Source: Hyperoodon ampullatus (Eukaryota; Chordata; Mammalia; Artiodactyla; Ziphiidae). From it: a stretch of 64,000 nucleotides of DNA. Location of the stretch: assembly GCA_949752795.1 (NCBI GenBank), contig OX457065.1, forward strand, positions 1,798,001 to 1,862,000. The letters run 5' to 3'. Every line of letters starts with the position of its first letter. Position 1 is the stretch's first letter. The notes beneath the pieces are model-generated. The model did no database searches. It saw only the letters and a program-made list of their open reading frames with translations, and was not told where the DNA came from. Both the position numbers and the translations under genes were made by a program. Positions 25,135 to 33,849 of the stretch are shown here, piece after piece.

Positions 25135-25422
25135 GGGACTTCCCTGGTGGCGCAGTGGTTAAGAACCTGCCTGCCAACGCAGGGGACACGGGTTCAATCC
25201 CTGCTCCAGGAAGATCCCACATTCCGTGGAAAAACTAAGCCCATGCACCACAACTACTGATGCCCGCAGGCCTAGAGCCCGTGCTCTGCAACAAGAGAAG
25301 CCACTGCAATGAGAAGCCCACGCACCACAACGAAGAGTAGCCCCCGCTCGCCACAACTAGAGAAAGCCTGCGCACAGCAACAAAGACCCAACGCAGCCAA
25401 AAATAAATTTAAAAAAATTTTT
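25135..25422 (+). mobile_element. CHR SINE, long type, in the tail of the nested L1
   Basis: Long-type CHR SINE with the exact target duplication AATGATACA at 25126-25134 and 25423-25431. It landed right at the junction between the tail of the second L1 and the resuming first L1, making it the youngest layer here. Its B-box reads GGTTCAATCCC. Confidence 0.93.
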
Positions 25423-25950
25423 AATGATACAAATGAACTTGTTTACAGAACAGAAACAGACTCACAAGCTTAAAGAATGAACTTAAGATTCCGGGGGGGT
25501 GGGGAATGGTGGTGGTGGAGGGATAAATTAGGAGGTTGGGATGAACACACACACACGACTATATATAAAACAGATACTCAACAAGGACCTGCTGTACAGC
25601 ACAGGGAACTCTACTCAATACTCTGTAATAACCTATATGGGAAAAGAATCTGAAAAAGAATGGATACATGTATATGCATAACTGAACCACTTGGCTGTAC
25701 ACCTGAAACACAACACTATAAATCAACTACACCCCAATATAAAATAAAAAATTGAATTAAAAACTAAGACAATTATAAGCAAAAAAATTAATAAATAAAA
25801 AATAAAATAAAAAACAAAGTGCACCTTAGTGAGGTCCTCTTTTTGGGATTGAGCTAACTGGGATCCAATCATTTGTTTTGTGTTTTTAGATTCCTTTTGG
25901 AAGACAGGCTAGGACTCTAGCAACTTGGGTTTTCAGGAGAACTTAGAAAA

Positions 25951-26061
25951 ATGGGATCCCAGTCATCTAAATGCTCTGAGGGCAGCCCTCCTTTAGGGAA
26001 TCTGGCCAGTTTTATGATTAAAAACTATGTACTCCCCACAGGCTCATTTTTAATTAACTAA
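25951..26061 (+). pseudogene. ERV gag start (matrix N-terminus), broken
   Basis: The frame opens MGSQSS, giving a glycine at position 2 and a serine at position 6 as in N-myristoylated retroviral matrix proteins. It ends at a TAA after 36 codons. Further gag-like text continues downstream with additional stops. The position directly after a leader without long open frames supports this as the original gag start. Confidence 0.6.
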
Positions 26062-26330
26062 GCAGGCCAAGCAAACTAAAAGTAATCCAGAGTTACAATG
26101 GTCATTATGGGAAACTTTTGATCTCCCCAAACTTGTTTTTCTTAGGATTAAATTAGAGGACCATGGCTCAAAAATTAAGTAAAATGAATGATGTATTTGT
26201 TTTCACTGGTATCTGGAAGCTTCCAACTGTGCACAAAACTATAAAATTGCCTCTTTGCAAGATACTGTTTCTAAACTGGCCAAAACAACTAAAAAAAACC
26301 AGAAAAGAGTAAAACGGCTTTCGAATCCAC

Positions 26331-26510
26331 ATGCTCCTTGCGTTCCCCTCCGCCACCTTCTTTGCCTGGGGCCCCATCTTGTGTGTCTTCCAGACCCCTT
26401 TGGCCCAGGCTCCACCAGGCAGCCACCACCACCCCCGACACCAACTCCCTCTGCTCCGCCCCCTCTTCTGTACCCTCCCCTCCCCAACTCTAACCCACTC
26501 CTCTGATAAG
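26331..26510 (+). pseudogene. ERV gag proline-rich linker remnant
   Basis: A C-rich stretch encoding many prolines and serines lies between the matrix and capsid regions, as in the proline-rich linker domain of gammaretroviral Gag. Two frames are open across it because of composition. No late-domain motif is claimed. Confidence 0.5.
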
Positions 26511-26674
26511 TGGCACCTTCTCAAAAGTTCACCCCTGCTACCACAGTGCAAGAGACAAAGCAAGCAAAAACCTCTATTCTGTATGTTATCAGGCGTCACA
26601 TGTTCAAATACGCCTTATCTCCTTGAAAAGCTGCTTTCAAGCACCACGATTCTGTCTTTCAAGCACCAGCCCTG

Positions 26675-27271
26675 ATGCTTGTCAGCATCTTGAACTGGAC
26701 CGAGCCGAGTCATATAAGGCGGCCAAAAGCGCAAGCCCTTGTTAAGGATTTTCCAAAAGCAGCCGAACACCCCCATCGATTTGAAGATGAATTTAACATG
26801 GTCATTCAGACGTGTTCCCTGGGGTTTTCAGATTTGTATCAGTTGGTGCACATGCCTGTGGGTGAAAGTCAGGCTCAGCACTGGATAGAGTTGGCTCAGC
26901 GGGGGCTCCCCAAAAGGGATTCAGAGAAGCCAGCCTCTATAGTCTTGGGGGGACGCTGGAGACCTTGGCAGAGAGAGCTCCACCCAGCAGTCACCACAGC
27001 CTTTCCTGAGCCTGCTGCCTGGGACAAAATTCAGGCGTGCGTGCAGAAGTGCGGTGAATCAGTCCATGGCTACCATAATAAGGTTCAAATCTTTAAAGAA
27101 GACTCCAGTCTCCCTACAGAGGCTAAATCCCCTCAGGTAGCCTTTAATTCTGTGTTAATGGCTGAACACGGAGCTTTTCCTCCTAGTGGAAAAAAACAGG
27201 ATGGAACAGGAGGCCATGTCCACCCCAGGTCTGTTCAATTTGGCGAATCAGTTCTCTTGCACCTTAGATGA
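26675..27271 (+). pseudogene. ERV gag capsid region, open for 198 codons
   Basis: This uninterrupted frame matches the capsid part of gamma-type Gag. It has an N-terminal segment with KDFPKAAEHPHRFEDEF near residues 24-40, the LYQLVHMPVGESQAQHW segment near residues 54-70, and a major-homology-like AWDKIQACVQKCGESVHGYH stretch near residues 116-135. The last 30 or so residues no longer look like Gag, so a frameshift before about 27,180 is likely. It has no own promoter. The open length is notable beside the broken flanks but can arise by chance. Confidence 0.75.
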
Positions 27272-27492
27272 TTCAGCAACAACAAACAGGAGTCATAAAC
27301 ATCCTCCGTTTTCAACTCCACCAAAACCAGAACATTCTTGATCTCTGCCATTATTGCAAGACACTGGGACATTTGAGGAAGGACTGTTATAAGCTAAGTG
27401 CTCCAGGCACCTTCAGCCCTCTAGCTGATCTGATCCCCATCCCTCTCCTTAAACAGCTCGGGGAAGCCCCTCCCTCTCCAGGTCAGGAATGA
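27268..27492 (+). pseudogene. ERV gag nucleocapsid with zinc knuckle
   Basis: Residues near 26-40 of this 74-codon frame read CHYCKTLGHLRKDC, a complete CCHC zinc knuckle (C-X2-C-X4-H-X4-C) of retroviral nucleocapsid, which binds genomic RNA. A single knuckle is usual for gammaretroviruses. It lies in a frame different from the capsid remnant, showing a shift between them. Confidence 0.85.
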
Positions 27493-27800
27493 ATCTCCAC
27501 CTGTCCTTGTAGGCACGGGTCCTACACTCTCTGTGACCCGCCCCTCTGCCATTAAACAGCCCCCGCCTCGGAGCTAAATAGCTCAGACAGTGGGGTCTCA
27601 CCTCACCAAGCCCCTGCCTCTACACCTGTTCCTTTTTGTTCAGGCTCTTTGACAGATACCTACCCTTTTCTCCTTAGTTCCTCCTGTTCATCTGTTGGGT
27701 CGAGATTTCCTGGAAAATCCCAGGCTGGTATTTCTTTCTCCCCAAAGGAGATGACAACTATTGAGTGTGATAGCAGCAGTGACGGCAACAACCAAAATTG
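27493..27800 (+). pseudogene. ERV protease remnant, active site altered
   Basis: Shortly after the nucleocapsid, 'cctgtccttgtaggcacgggtcctacactctct' reads PVLVGTGPTLS, aligned with the active-site loop of retroviral aspartic proteases. That loop normally carries Asp-Thr/Ser-Gly; here the first position is glycine. Stops follow. The call rests on position and the loop. Confidence 0.55.
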
Positions 27801-28099
27801 TCAACGGGGCAAATTAAGTGGCCCTAGAACATGCGGTCTCTGTTCTGTATTTGATGGTGTCAAACGAACTCGAACACCAGCCGCTCACCCCTGTTAGACT
27901 GGCTGTCACCTTTCCTGTGGCAAAGGTTGCAACTGACACTGGCAGAATCCACAGTGCAGCTCCTGTTAAATTCCACAGAGACCCTGAAAGCCTCTTCCCC
28001 ACATTAATCATATTTAATTATGATTATCCTATAAATAAGCAGCCCTCCAGAGCCATTACTCTGACAACAGAGGACTATAAGGCCCAAGCCTTTATTGTC

Positions 28100-28690
28100 C
28101 CTGCACTAGTCCCTGTAACACCCCAATGTTACCTGTAAAGAAACCCAATGGCAGAGGCTGGAGATCTGTCCAGAACCTCCAAGCAATAAATAACGCTGTC
28201 CTGCCTCGGCACCTGGCTGTTCCTAACCCTCATCCTTTATCGGAGGTCCAACCCAGCTGGAAGCAAATTCTTTAGAGTCACTGATCTATGCAGTGCCTTC
28301 TTTTGTGTTCCAGTTGAGGAAGCTGGCCTGTTCCCTTTGCTTTCACTTAGGAGGGAAAACAATTCACCTAGACTGAGATGCCTCAGGACTTTACTGAAAG
28401 CGCATCTTACTTTTCCCAAGTCCCGAAGGATGATGTGGAAGATAAAACGTTTCCTAGAGGTTCTATTGAGACGTTGCAATACTTAGATATCTTACTTCTT
28501 TGTTCCCTCTCCCAGGCCTCCTCACAGGAAGGCAGCATCCATTTACTAAAAGACTTCAGCCCTAAAATAATACAAGGTCACCAAGGAGAAACTTCAGTTT
28601 GCAGAAAGCCAGGTTCCGTATTCGGGTCACCTGATAGCAGAACAAGGGCTACCCCTAGATCAGAAAGGCTCTGTGGCATATGCTGAGCTG
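28100..28690 (+). pseudogene. ERV reverse transcriptase remnant
   Basis: Text across several frames corresponds to retroviral reverse transcriptase: the 'kpngr-wrsvqnlqaiNnavlPrh' region near 28,140-28,210, the 'vtDLcsAFFcvPv' block near 28,277-28,316, and the catalytic-loop position at 28,480-28,491, which reads YLDI followed by LLLCS. The usual motif has two aspartates in the YxDD form; the second is isoleucine here. Several stops and shifts separate the blocks. Confidence 0.75.
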
Positions 28691-29339
28691 CCCCAAACTC
28701 CAAACCAAATGCCAGTTACGATGTTTTCTTGGGCTGGCTGTTATTGGAACTGAATTCCGCATTTTTCTCTTTTGGCCAAACCCCTGTGGGGTTTAGTGTT
28801 TCACTAAAAAATGACCATCCCAACTCGATTCTATGGGGAGAACAGGATGACACAGCCTTTAAAGCCTTAAAGGAAGTTTAATGAACACTTCTGCCCTCGG
28901 GCATCCCAATTATCAACTACCCTTTTCCCTGTCTGTGTACAAGAAAGAAGGGAATGCTCATGGGGTTCTCACTGGAAAGCAAGGGGCTTACCATCAGCCC
29001 ACTGGGTACTACACCCGACAAGCAGACCCTGTAGCACAAGGGCACCCTCCCTCCCTTAAGGCCATCCCCCCACTGCCCTTTTGGCTAAGGCCACCAAGGA
29101 AACAGCTGTAGGATCTCTTGTGACCATTTTCGTGCCTCATGCAGCGGAAGCCCCTCTAAGTTCTCACCACACACATCTGTCTGCTAACCATCTTCCCTCT
29201 GATGAAATTCTCTCCTTGTATAACTCACTCTATCATTTTAATAACCTCAACCTTGCTACCCTTCTCCCCTCTGCTACTGACAAAATCCCCCACAACCGCT
29301 AACACTGACAGATCGCCTCCTGACACCCACCCCCGTGAC

Positions 29340-29730
29340 CTACAAGAAACTGCAGAGTAATGCTGGCGTCTCATGGTTTCCTGATGGTTCTTATTTAAAG
29401 AAAATAAGGAAAATATTGCACTGGATATTCGCTATCAATGCCTTTTGATGTATTTGAAACCACACCCTTGCCTTTGGCTACTTCAGCCCAACAGGCCAAA
29501 TTATATGCACTTACTCAAGCCTGTATACTAGCCAGAGGCAAGACTGCCAACATTTATACCGATGGCAGGTATGCTTTCAGAGTCGCCCATGACTTTGAGA
29601 TGCTACGGAAGCAACACAGTCTCCTCATTCCAGCAGGGATAAAATTAAGAATGGTCCTTATGCTCAGGAACTATTAGTAAGATACCAGAACATCCTAACC
29701 TTGACTTCCTGGAGACTAGGGGAAACCACC
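29340..29730 (+). pseudogene. ERV RNase H remnant
   Basis: A 79-codon frame (29,438-29,677) contains AKLYALTQACILARGKTANI followed by YTDGRYAF, matching the retroviral RNase H segment with the helix before and the YTDSR-like active-site strand, here with glycine in place of serine. Earlier text near 29,370 (WFPDGSYL) fits the first RNase H aspartate. Broken by stops at both sides. Confidence 0.75.
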
Positions 29731-29907
29731 TTGCTGACAGTTCAGAGAAACATAAATAAATGCTGCTCTTAAAGGAGCAAACAGCAGCCAACCTCTGTCC
29801 TGGGCCAGAGGAGTGTTTCCCCAAACGAGAGCTGAGAAAAACTAACTCGAGAAGCCCAACAATTTGCCTCAGAAAAGCAAGATTAGGAATTCAACAGTCA
29901 CTGGTTT

Positions 29908-29909
<2 letters not shown>

Positions 29910-29999
<90 letters not shown>

Positions 30000-30370
30000 G
30001 GAGAGAGAGGGGGGAGGGAGAGAGAGGGGGGAGGGAGAGGGAGGGAGGGGGGAGGGAGCGAGAGAAAGAGGGAGGGAGGGAGGGAGAGGGAGAGAGGGGG
30101 AGGGGAGAGAGGGGGAGGGGGAGAGGGAGGGAGGGGGAGGGAGAGAGAGAAAGAGGGAGAGAGGGGGAGGGGAGAGAGGGAGGGGGAGAGAGGGGGAGGG
30201 GAGAGAGGGGGAGGGGGAGAGAGGGGGGAGGGAGAGAGAGGGGGAGGGGGAGAGAGAGGGGGGAGGGAGAGGGAGGGAGGGGGGAGGGAGAGAGAGAAAG
30301 AGGGAGAGAGGGGGAGGGGAGAGAGGGAGGGGGAGGGAGAGAGAGGGGGGGCAGAGAGAGGGAGGGAGAG
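29910..30370. repeat. (AT)n then homopurine (GA/GGGA)n tract
   Basis: About 47 bases of alternating AT are followed by about 410 bases in which the + strand is purine only, apart from single C bases near 30,059 and 30,352. Units are GA, GAGG and GGGAGG in blocks. A higher-order module containing 'gagagagaaagagggagagagg' occurs at about 30,140 and again at about 30,290. Long open frames here in four registers are pure composition artefacts. It interrupts pol between RNase H and integrase. Confidence 0.95.
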
Positions 30371-30429
30371 TTCTGGTTCGGGCCAAATAACAACCCAGTC
30401 CTACCAGAGACTTTTAACTCCTATTATTG

Positions 30430-31115
30430 ACCACTGTACATGCCTGAACCATTGGTCCACCAATTATATGATAATCTTTATGTATCAATACTGGTGGGGA
30501 AATGTCGATAAGGCTGCAAAAAGCACTTAGTTTGCTTGCCCTACATGTCCAACATACAATTCACGGACGCCTCTTCGTATCGCTCCTGTACATTTGGAGC
30601 CTTGGCAATTGGCAGCCTCCCTCATCTCGTGGATATAAATATGTTCTGGTCATGGGGTGTATGTTTTCTCACTGGAATGAAGGCTTCCCCTGTGGACAAG
30701 CCACTGCCTCTGCTGTGGCTCAAGTCCTGGTGGAGCAGACCATTTCCACCCAGGGAACCCCTCTTGAAATTCACAGTGACCAGGGAACTCACTTCACCAG
30801 CCAAATCCTTATAGCAGGCCTGTATTGTACGGCTGCTTGTGCAACGCTTCCACTGTGCTTTTCACCGTCGATCCTCTGGGCGGGTCGAACGCATGAACGG
30901 CGTCACTAAGACCAGACTGGTGAGGTCTGCAGCCGCCCTGGCTAAAAGCACTGCTGCCGGTCCTTCTGAATCCTGGCTCTACCCTCCGGGAGAATCATAA
31001 ACTCCCATCTTTTGAAACATCACAGGACACCCAATGGACCTGCCTCCCGCTTCTTTTTATCCACAACTGATAAATGGAGACGTGCTTCTGTGCTGCAAAG
31101 GCCTAATGGCTTCTG
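30430..31115 (+). pseudogene. ERV integrase core remnant
   Basis: Frames encode the retroviral integrase catalytic core: the first strand is altered, then comes SSRGYKYVLVMGCMFSHWNE, then TISTQGTPLEIHSDQGTHFT. These give the second catalytic aspartate (in HSDQGTHF) and the typical 'fP...A..va..l' spacing. The downstream part ('ggtcgaacgcatgaacgg') corresponds to the region of the catalytic glutamate but is frame-shifted. The L1 end at 31,116 separates it from its C-terminus. Confidence 0.8.
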
Positions 31116-31558
31116 AAGTAAGTCAGAAAGAGAAAAACAAATATCGAACGCTAACGCATATATATGGAATTTTAAAAAGCAGTCCTGATGAACCTAGTGG
31201 CAGGGCAGGAATGAAGACGGAGACGTAGAGAACAGACCTGAGGGCGTGGGGTTGGGGACAGGGGAAACTGGGATGAAGTGAGAGAGTAGCACTGACGTAT
31301 ATACACCACCAAATGTAAAATGGATGCCTAGCGGGAAGCTCCTGCATAGCACAGGGAGATCAGCTCAGTGCTTTGTGACCACCTAGAGGGGTGGGATGGG
31401 GAGGGTGGGAGGGAGACTCAAGAGGGAGGGGATATGGGGATATATGTATACATACAGCTGATTCACTTTGTTGTACAGCAGGAATTAACACAACATTGTA
31501 AAGCATTTATACTCCAATAAAGATGTGAAAATAAATAAATAAAACATAAAAATAAAAA
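31116..31558 (+). mobile_element. L1 3' end inserted in the provirus pol
   Basis: The text 'gaagtaagtcagaaagagaaaaacaaatatcg' to 'tatactccaataaagatgtgaaaataaataaataaaa' is an L1 C-terminal ORF2 edge plus 3' UTR and tail, closely parallel to the nested L1 at 24,735-25,125. It separates integrase core from integrase C-terminus. I could not define a clean target duplication. Confidence 0.85.
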
Positions 31559-31840
31559 TAACCATGCTCTGGTAGAACCTTTTTCGCAGTGCACTCTTGG
31601 GAAATGGAAACTAATACCATGCCCTACAACCTGGATCCAAAAGGACTCTCTCCAACCTCGCTGAAAGGACCCCATCAGGTCCTGCTGACTAACTTTTGTG
31701 CCACCAAACTCCAGGGAGAGGACTCCTGGATCCACACGTTGCACCTAAAGAAGGCACTGAACCCCAACCGGACCTGCACACTACCCAGAAACCTGAAGAT
31801 AAAGCCCATTAGAGCTGAACCAGAGGGCATAGGAAGCCGA
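31559..31840 (+). pseudogene. ERV integrase C-terminal domain remnant
   Basis: Within a 128-codon open frame (31,589-31,975), KGPHQVLLTNFCATKLQGED and the following SWIHTLHLKKA match the C-terminal SH3-like domain of gammaretroviral integrase ('GP..VLL..pTA.K..G...WiH..h.K.a' layout). Env normally begins overlapping this end. Confidence 0.8.
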
Positions 31841-33345
31841 CAGATTCCCGAGGACGTCCAGAGCGGATCTGAACACCTTTCTTTCAACGTTGCCCTTCAC
31901 CTGTGTCCTCCTTCCCTTCCACGAACGGACAACGGCACCATCCACATTTCCCAATCCCTTGCAAAACCTCTCTGATTGCCGGATTTGCCGTCAGAAACCT
32001 CAGTCCCTCCAGGATAGCAATGGCCCTTTGGTTCACCCTATATAAGTCATTTCACTGGGGCTCCAGATGCTGTTGTCTGTCCAGATTGTTCCACACGTCC
32101 ATTTAATAGAGTCAGGGTGGTAAGCCCACCTAAACTTATTCCTTGCTTCAATTTGACCCTGCCGTGAGATAGGAAAACAAGATCTTGACTATTTGTATGA
32201 AAGGTTCTGTGGAGCTGACAGTGCAAATCAGGTCGTTTGTAAACTTGCTGACATATCTGTAGGTCTAGGTAACCTCTCAGTGTGTAACAACCTAATGTCT
32301 GGCTAAGTAATGCTAAGCCTCTGTGCCAAATAAAGGTATCCACAGATACTATCACTTGTGCGAGGGCCGGCCGGTGTACACCCTCTGGTTACACCTTCAT
32401 ATGTGGAAGTTTGGGCATGCCCTTATGCTTGGGCAACTCATTGCCTTGAGAGCTGGAGAACACAGCAGACTGTGCCCTGCTGTATTCACTGTCCTGTTCT
32501 CCCTGCATCACCAAAGAGAGCCTCTCATTGGTCTATCCTATTAAGCCTCTATAACCGCTTCAGCAAGAACTTCCAGGAGGGACATGAGATTCTGGTTTTG
32601 CCTCCATAGGGAGAGCTTTCTTCCCACAGATTGGAGTGAACATCAACGCACAACTGATCAGGAATCTCTCCCACATACTAGGAGTGTTAGCTGACTCAGT
32701 AGCCACTGCAGTTTCAGCTCAGCAACAGTCACTTAACTCACCAGCCACGGTGGTTTTGTATAACTGCATAGCCCTTGATTACTTACTTGCTAAGCAAGGA
32801 GGCATTTTTTCAATAGCTGCACGTGGATAAAATGCCTCTGGGGAAGTAGAGACCCAATTACATCAAATTAAAGAGCAGGCACATTGGCTACAGCAAATAT
32901 CACCTGACAACCACTATTTTTTGAATTATTCAGCTGGCTACATTCAGTTCTGGGCTCCTGGTTTTGAACCGCCTTGAAAACTGGGTTTGTTAGGTTTTTA
33001 ATTCTGCTTTGTACACTTATTGTTAACTTCTGCACTTACTGTCAAACTTTGGTAAAAATGACAGGCCTAGTAAGGTGATGCCAGTTCAGCACTTTAAGAT
33101 CATTTCTAGTGCTTACAACCATGACTAAAAATGGACTTTTAATAAGAAACACCTGAGAGTTCCCCCTACTGCCTTTCCTTGTTACTCAAGTGAGGCCTCG
33201 TGAGGTTTCTGATGTACGTACTTTCCTTCCCCGGAGGGAGCTGACAATCAAGGGAAGGTCCTTCCTGGCATCGAGGGACAAACCACTACTGTGCAGAGAT
33301 CCTGACTCTTGATCAGCAATGCTTTACAGGAAAGATCTTGATCCC
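31841..33345 (+). pseudogene. ERV env remnant
   Basis: The surface part (to about 32,580) is too decayed to read as domains. The transmembrane part is visible at 32,636-32,830: a helical heptad region (QLIRNLSHILGVLADSVAT) followed by a segment like the conserved 'LDyLLAkqGG' end of the gammaretroviral transmembrane ectodomain. Stops occur in every frame across the region, so no envelope protein can be made. Confidence 0.65.
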
Positions 33346-33358
33346 AAGGGGGGAAAAG
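33346..33358 (+). promoter_or_regulatory. ERV polypurine tract
   Basis: AAGGGGGGAAAAG immediately precedes the TG that opens the LTR. In retroviruses this purine run is the plus-strand primer for reverse transcription, and it fixes the 5' edge of the 3' LTR. Confidence 0.8.
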
Positions 33359-33780
33359 TGGAATTAATTACAGAAACTCAGCTAAAGTTGGAGTCAGGCC
33401 TGTAGGGGTCGCTCTCACGCCCCACCATGCATGTCAGTTACCCCAAACAGGAAGAGGCTTCCACCTACCTCTCTCACAGGAAGGGTCCTCTACCTACTGT
33501 CCAGCAGGAAGAAACTGGCCCTCAGCCCAACAGCAGCCCAGCCAATCGGAGACTGCAGCGGCCCAGCCAATGGAAAGCCTCCAGATCCCAGCCCCTCCAA
33601 TGGACTTGCTGGTCATATTCCAGCCCCTCCCAACTCCCCCCTTTTCCCTATAAAACCAAGCTCCCCTTCCTTGTTTTCTAGATTTGCCTACGGTCCACCC
33701 TAGTTCACATGTCCTGAATAGCAGTTTCTCTGCTATTCCCAGGTAAACTTGCTTTTGCTGGTGAAATAACTGCTAATTAT
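33359..33780 (+). mobile_element. ERV 3' LTR
   Basis: Starts TGGAATTAATTACAG right after the polypurine tract. It contains a CAAT-rich middle ('agccaatcgg', 'agccaatgg', 'ctccaatgg'), a TATA box CCTATAAAACC near 33,648, and a 3' part 'cttgcttttgctggtgaaataactg'. The exact 3' end is uncertain (33,760-33,795). A single LTR is seen, with no partner on the left. Confidence 0.75.
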
Positions 33781-33849
33781 ATTGTTAAAGTTGACAAGTC
33801 ACATCAGCTATATTAATATTGCAACGTATTAATATGGCTGAATCAGCTT

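Larger units (their letters stand above)
20998..25816 (+). mobile_element. L1 LINE, 5'-truncated, host of nested insertions
   Basis: A sense L1 begins inside the ORF2 endonuclease region ('acattctccaggattagaccacatgctgggcaac'). It runs through the reverse transcriptase and the C-terminal ORF2 ('aatgctggagagggtgtggag', 'tacaatggaatactactcagcc') to a 3' UTR and A-rich tail near 25,800. The octamer AAGTGCAC at 20990-20997 and 25817-25824 looks like its target-site duplication. Three later insertions lie inside: a SINE at 21763-22094, a second L1 3' end at about 24577-25125 and a SINE at 25135-25422. The reading frame is broken by stops and shifts, so the element is dead. Confidence 0.88.
25825..33780 (+). 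mobile_element. Decayed gammaretrovirus-like (ERV1-type) provirus
   Basis: Leader, gag, pro, pol (reverse transcriptase, RNase H, integrase), env transmembrane part, polypurine tract and 3' LTR appear in retroviral order over about 8 kb. The order, the single zinc knuckle and the integrase and env style fit a class I (gamma-type) endogenous retrovirus. All genes carry stops or shifts. Pol is further split by a large microsatellite (29,910-30,370) and an L1 3' end (31,116-31,558). No 5' LTR is seen; an L1 occupies the position next to the leader. Entirely defective. Confidence 0.88.

Noticed and set aside
26168..26599. 143-codon minus-strand frame with Gly-rich text
   Set aside because: Antisense shadow of the proline-rich Gag linker of the provirus.
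29760..30530. Open frames of 162-256 codons rich in Arg/Glu/Gly or Ser/Pro/Leu
   Set aside because: They arise from the GA microsatellite, which has no stop codon in several frames. Composition artefact.
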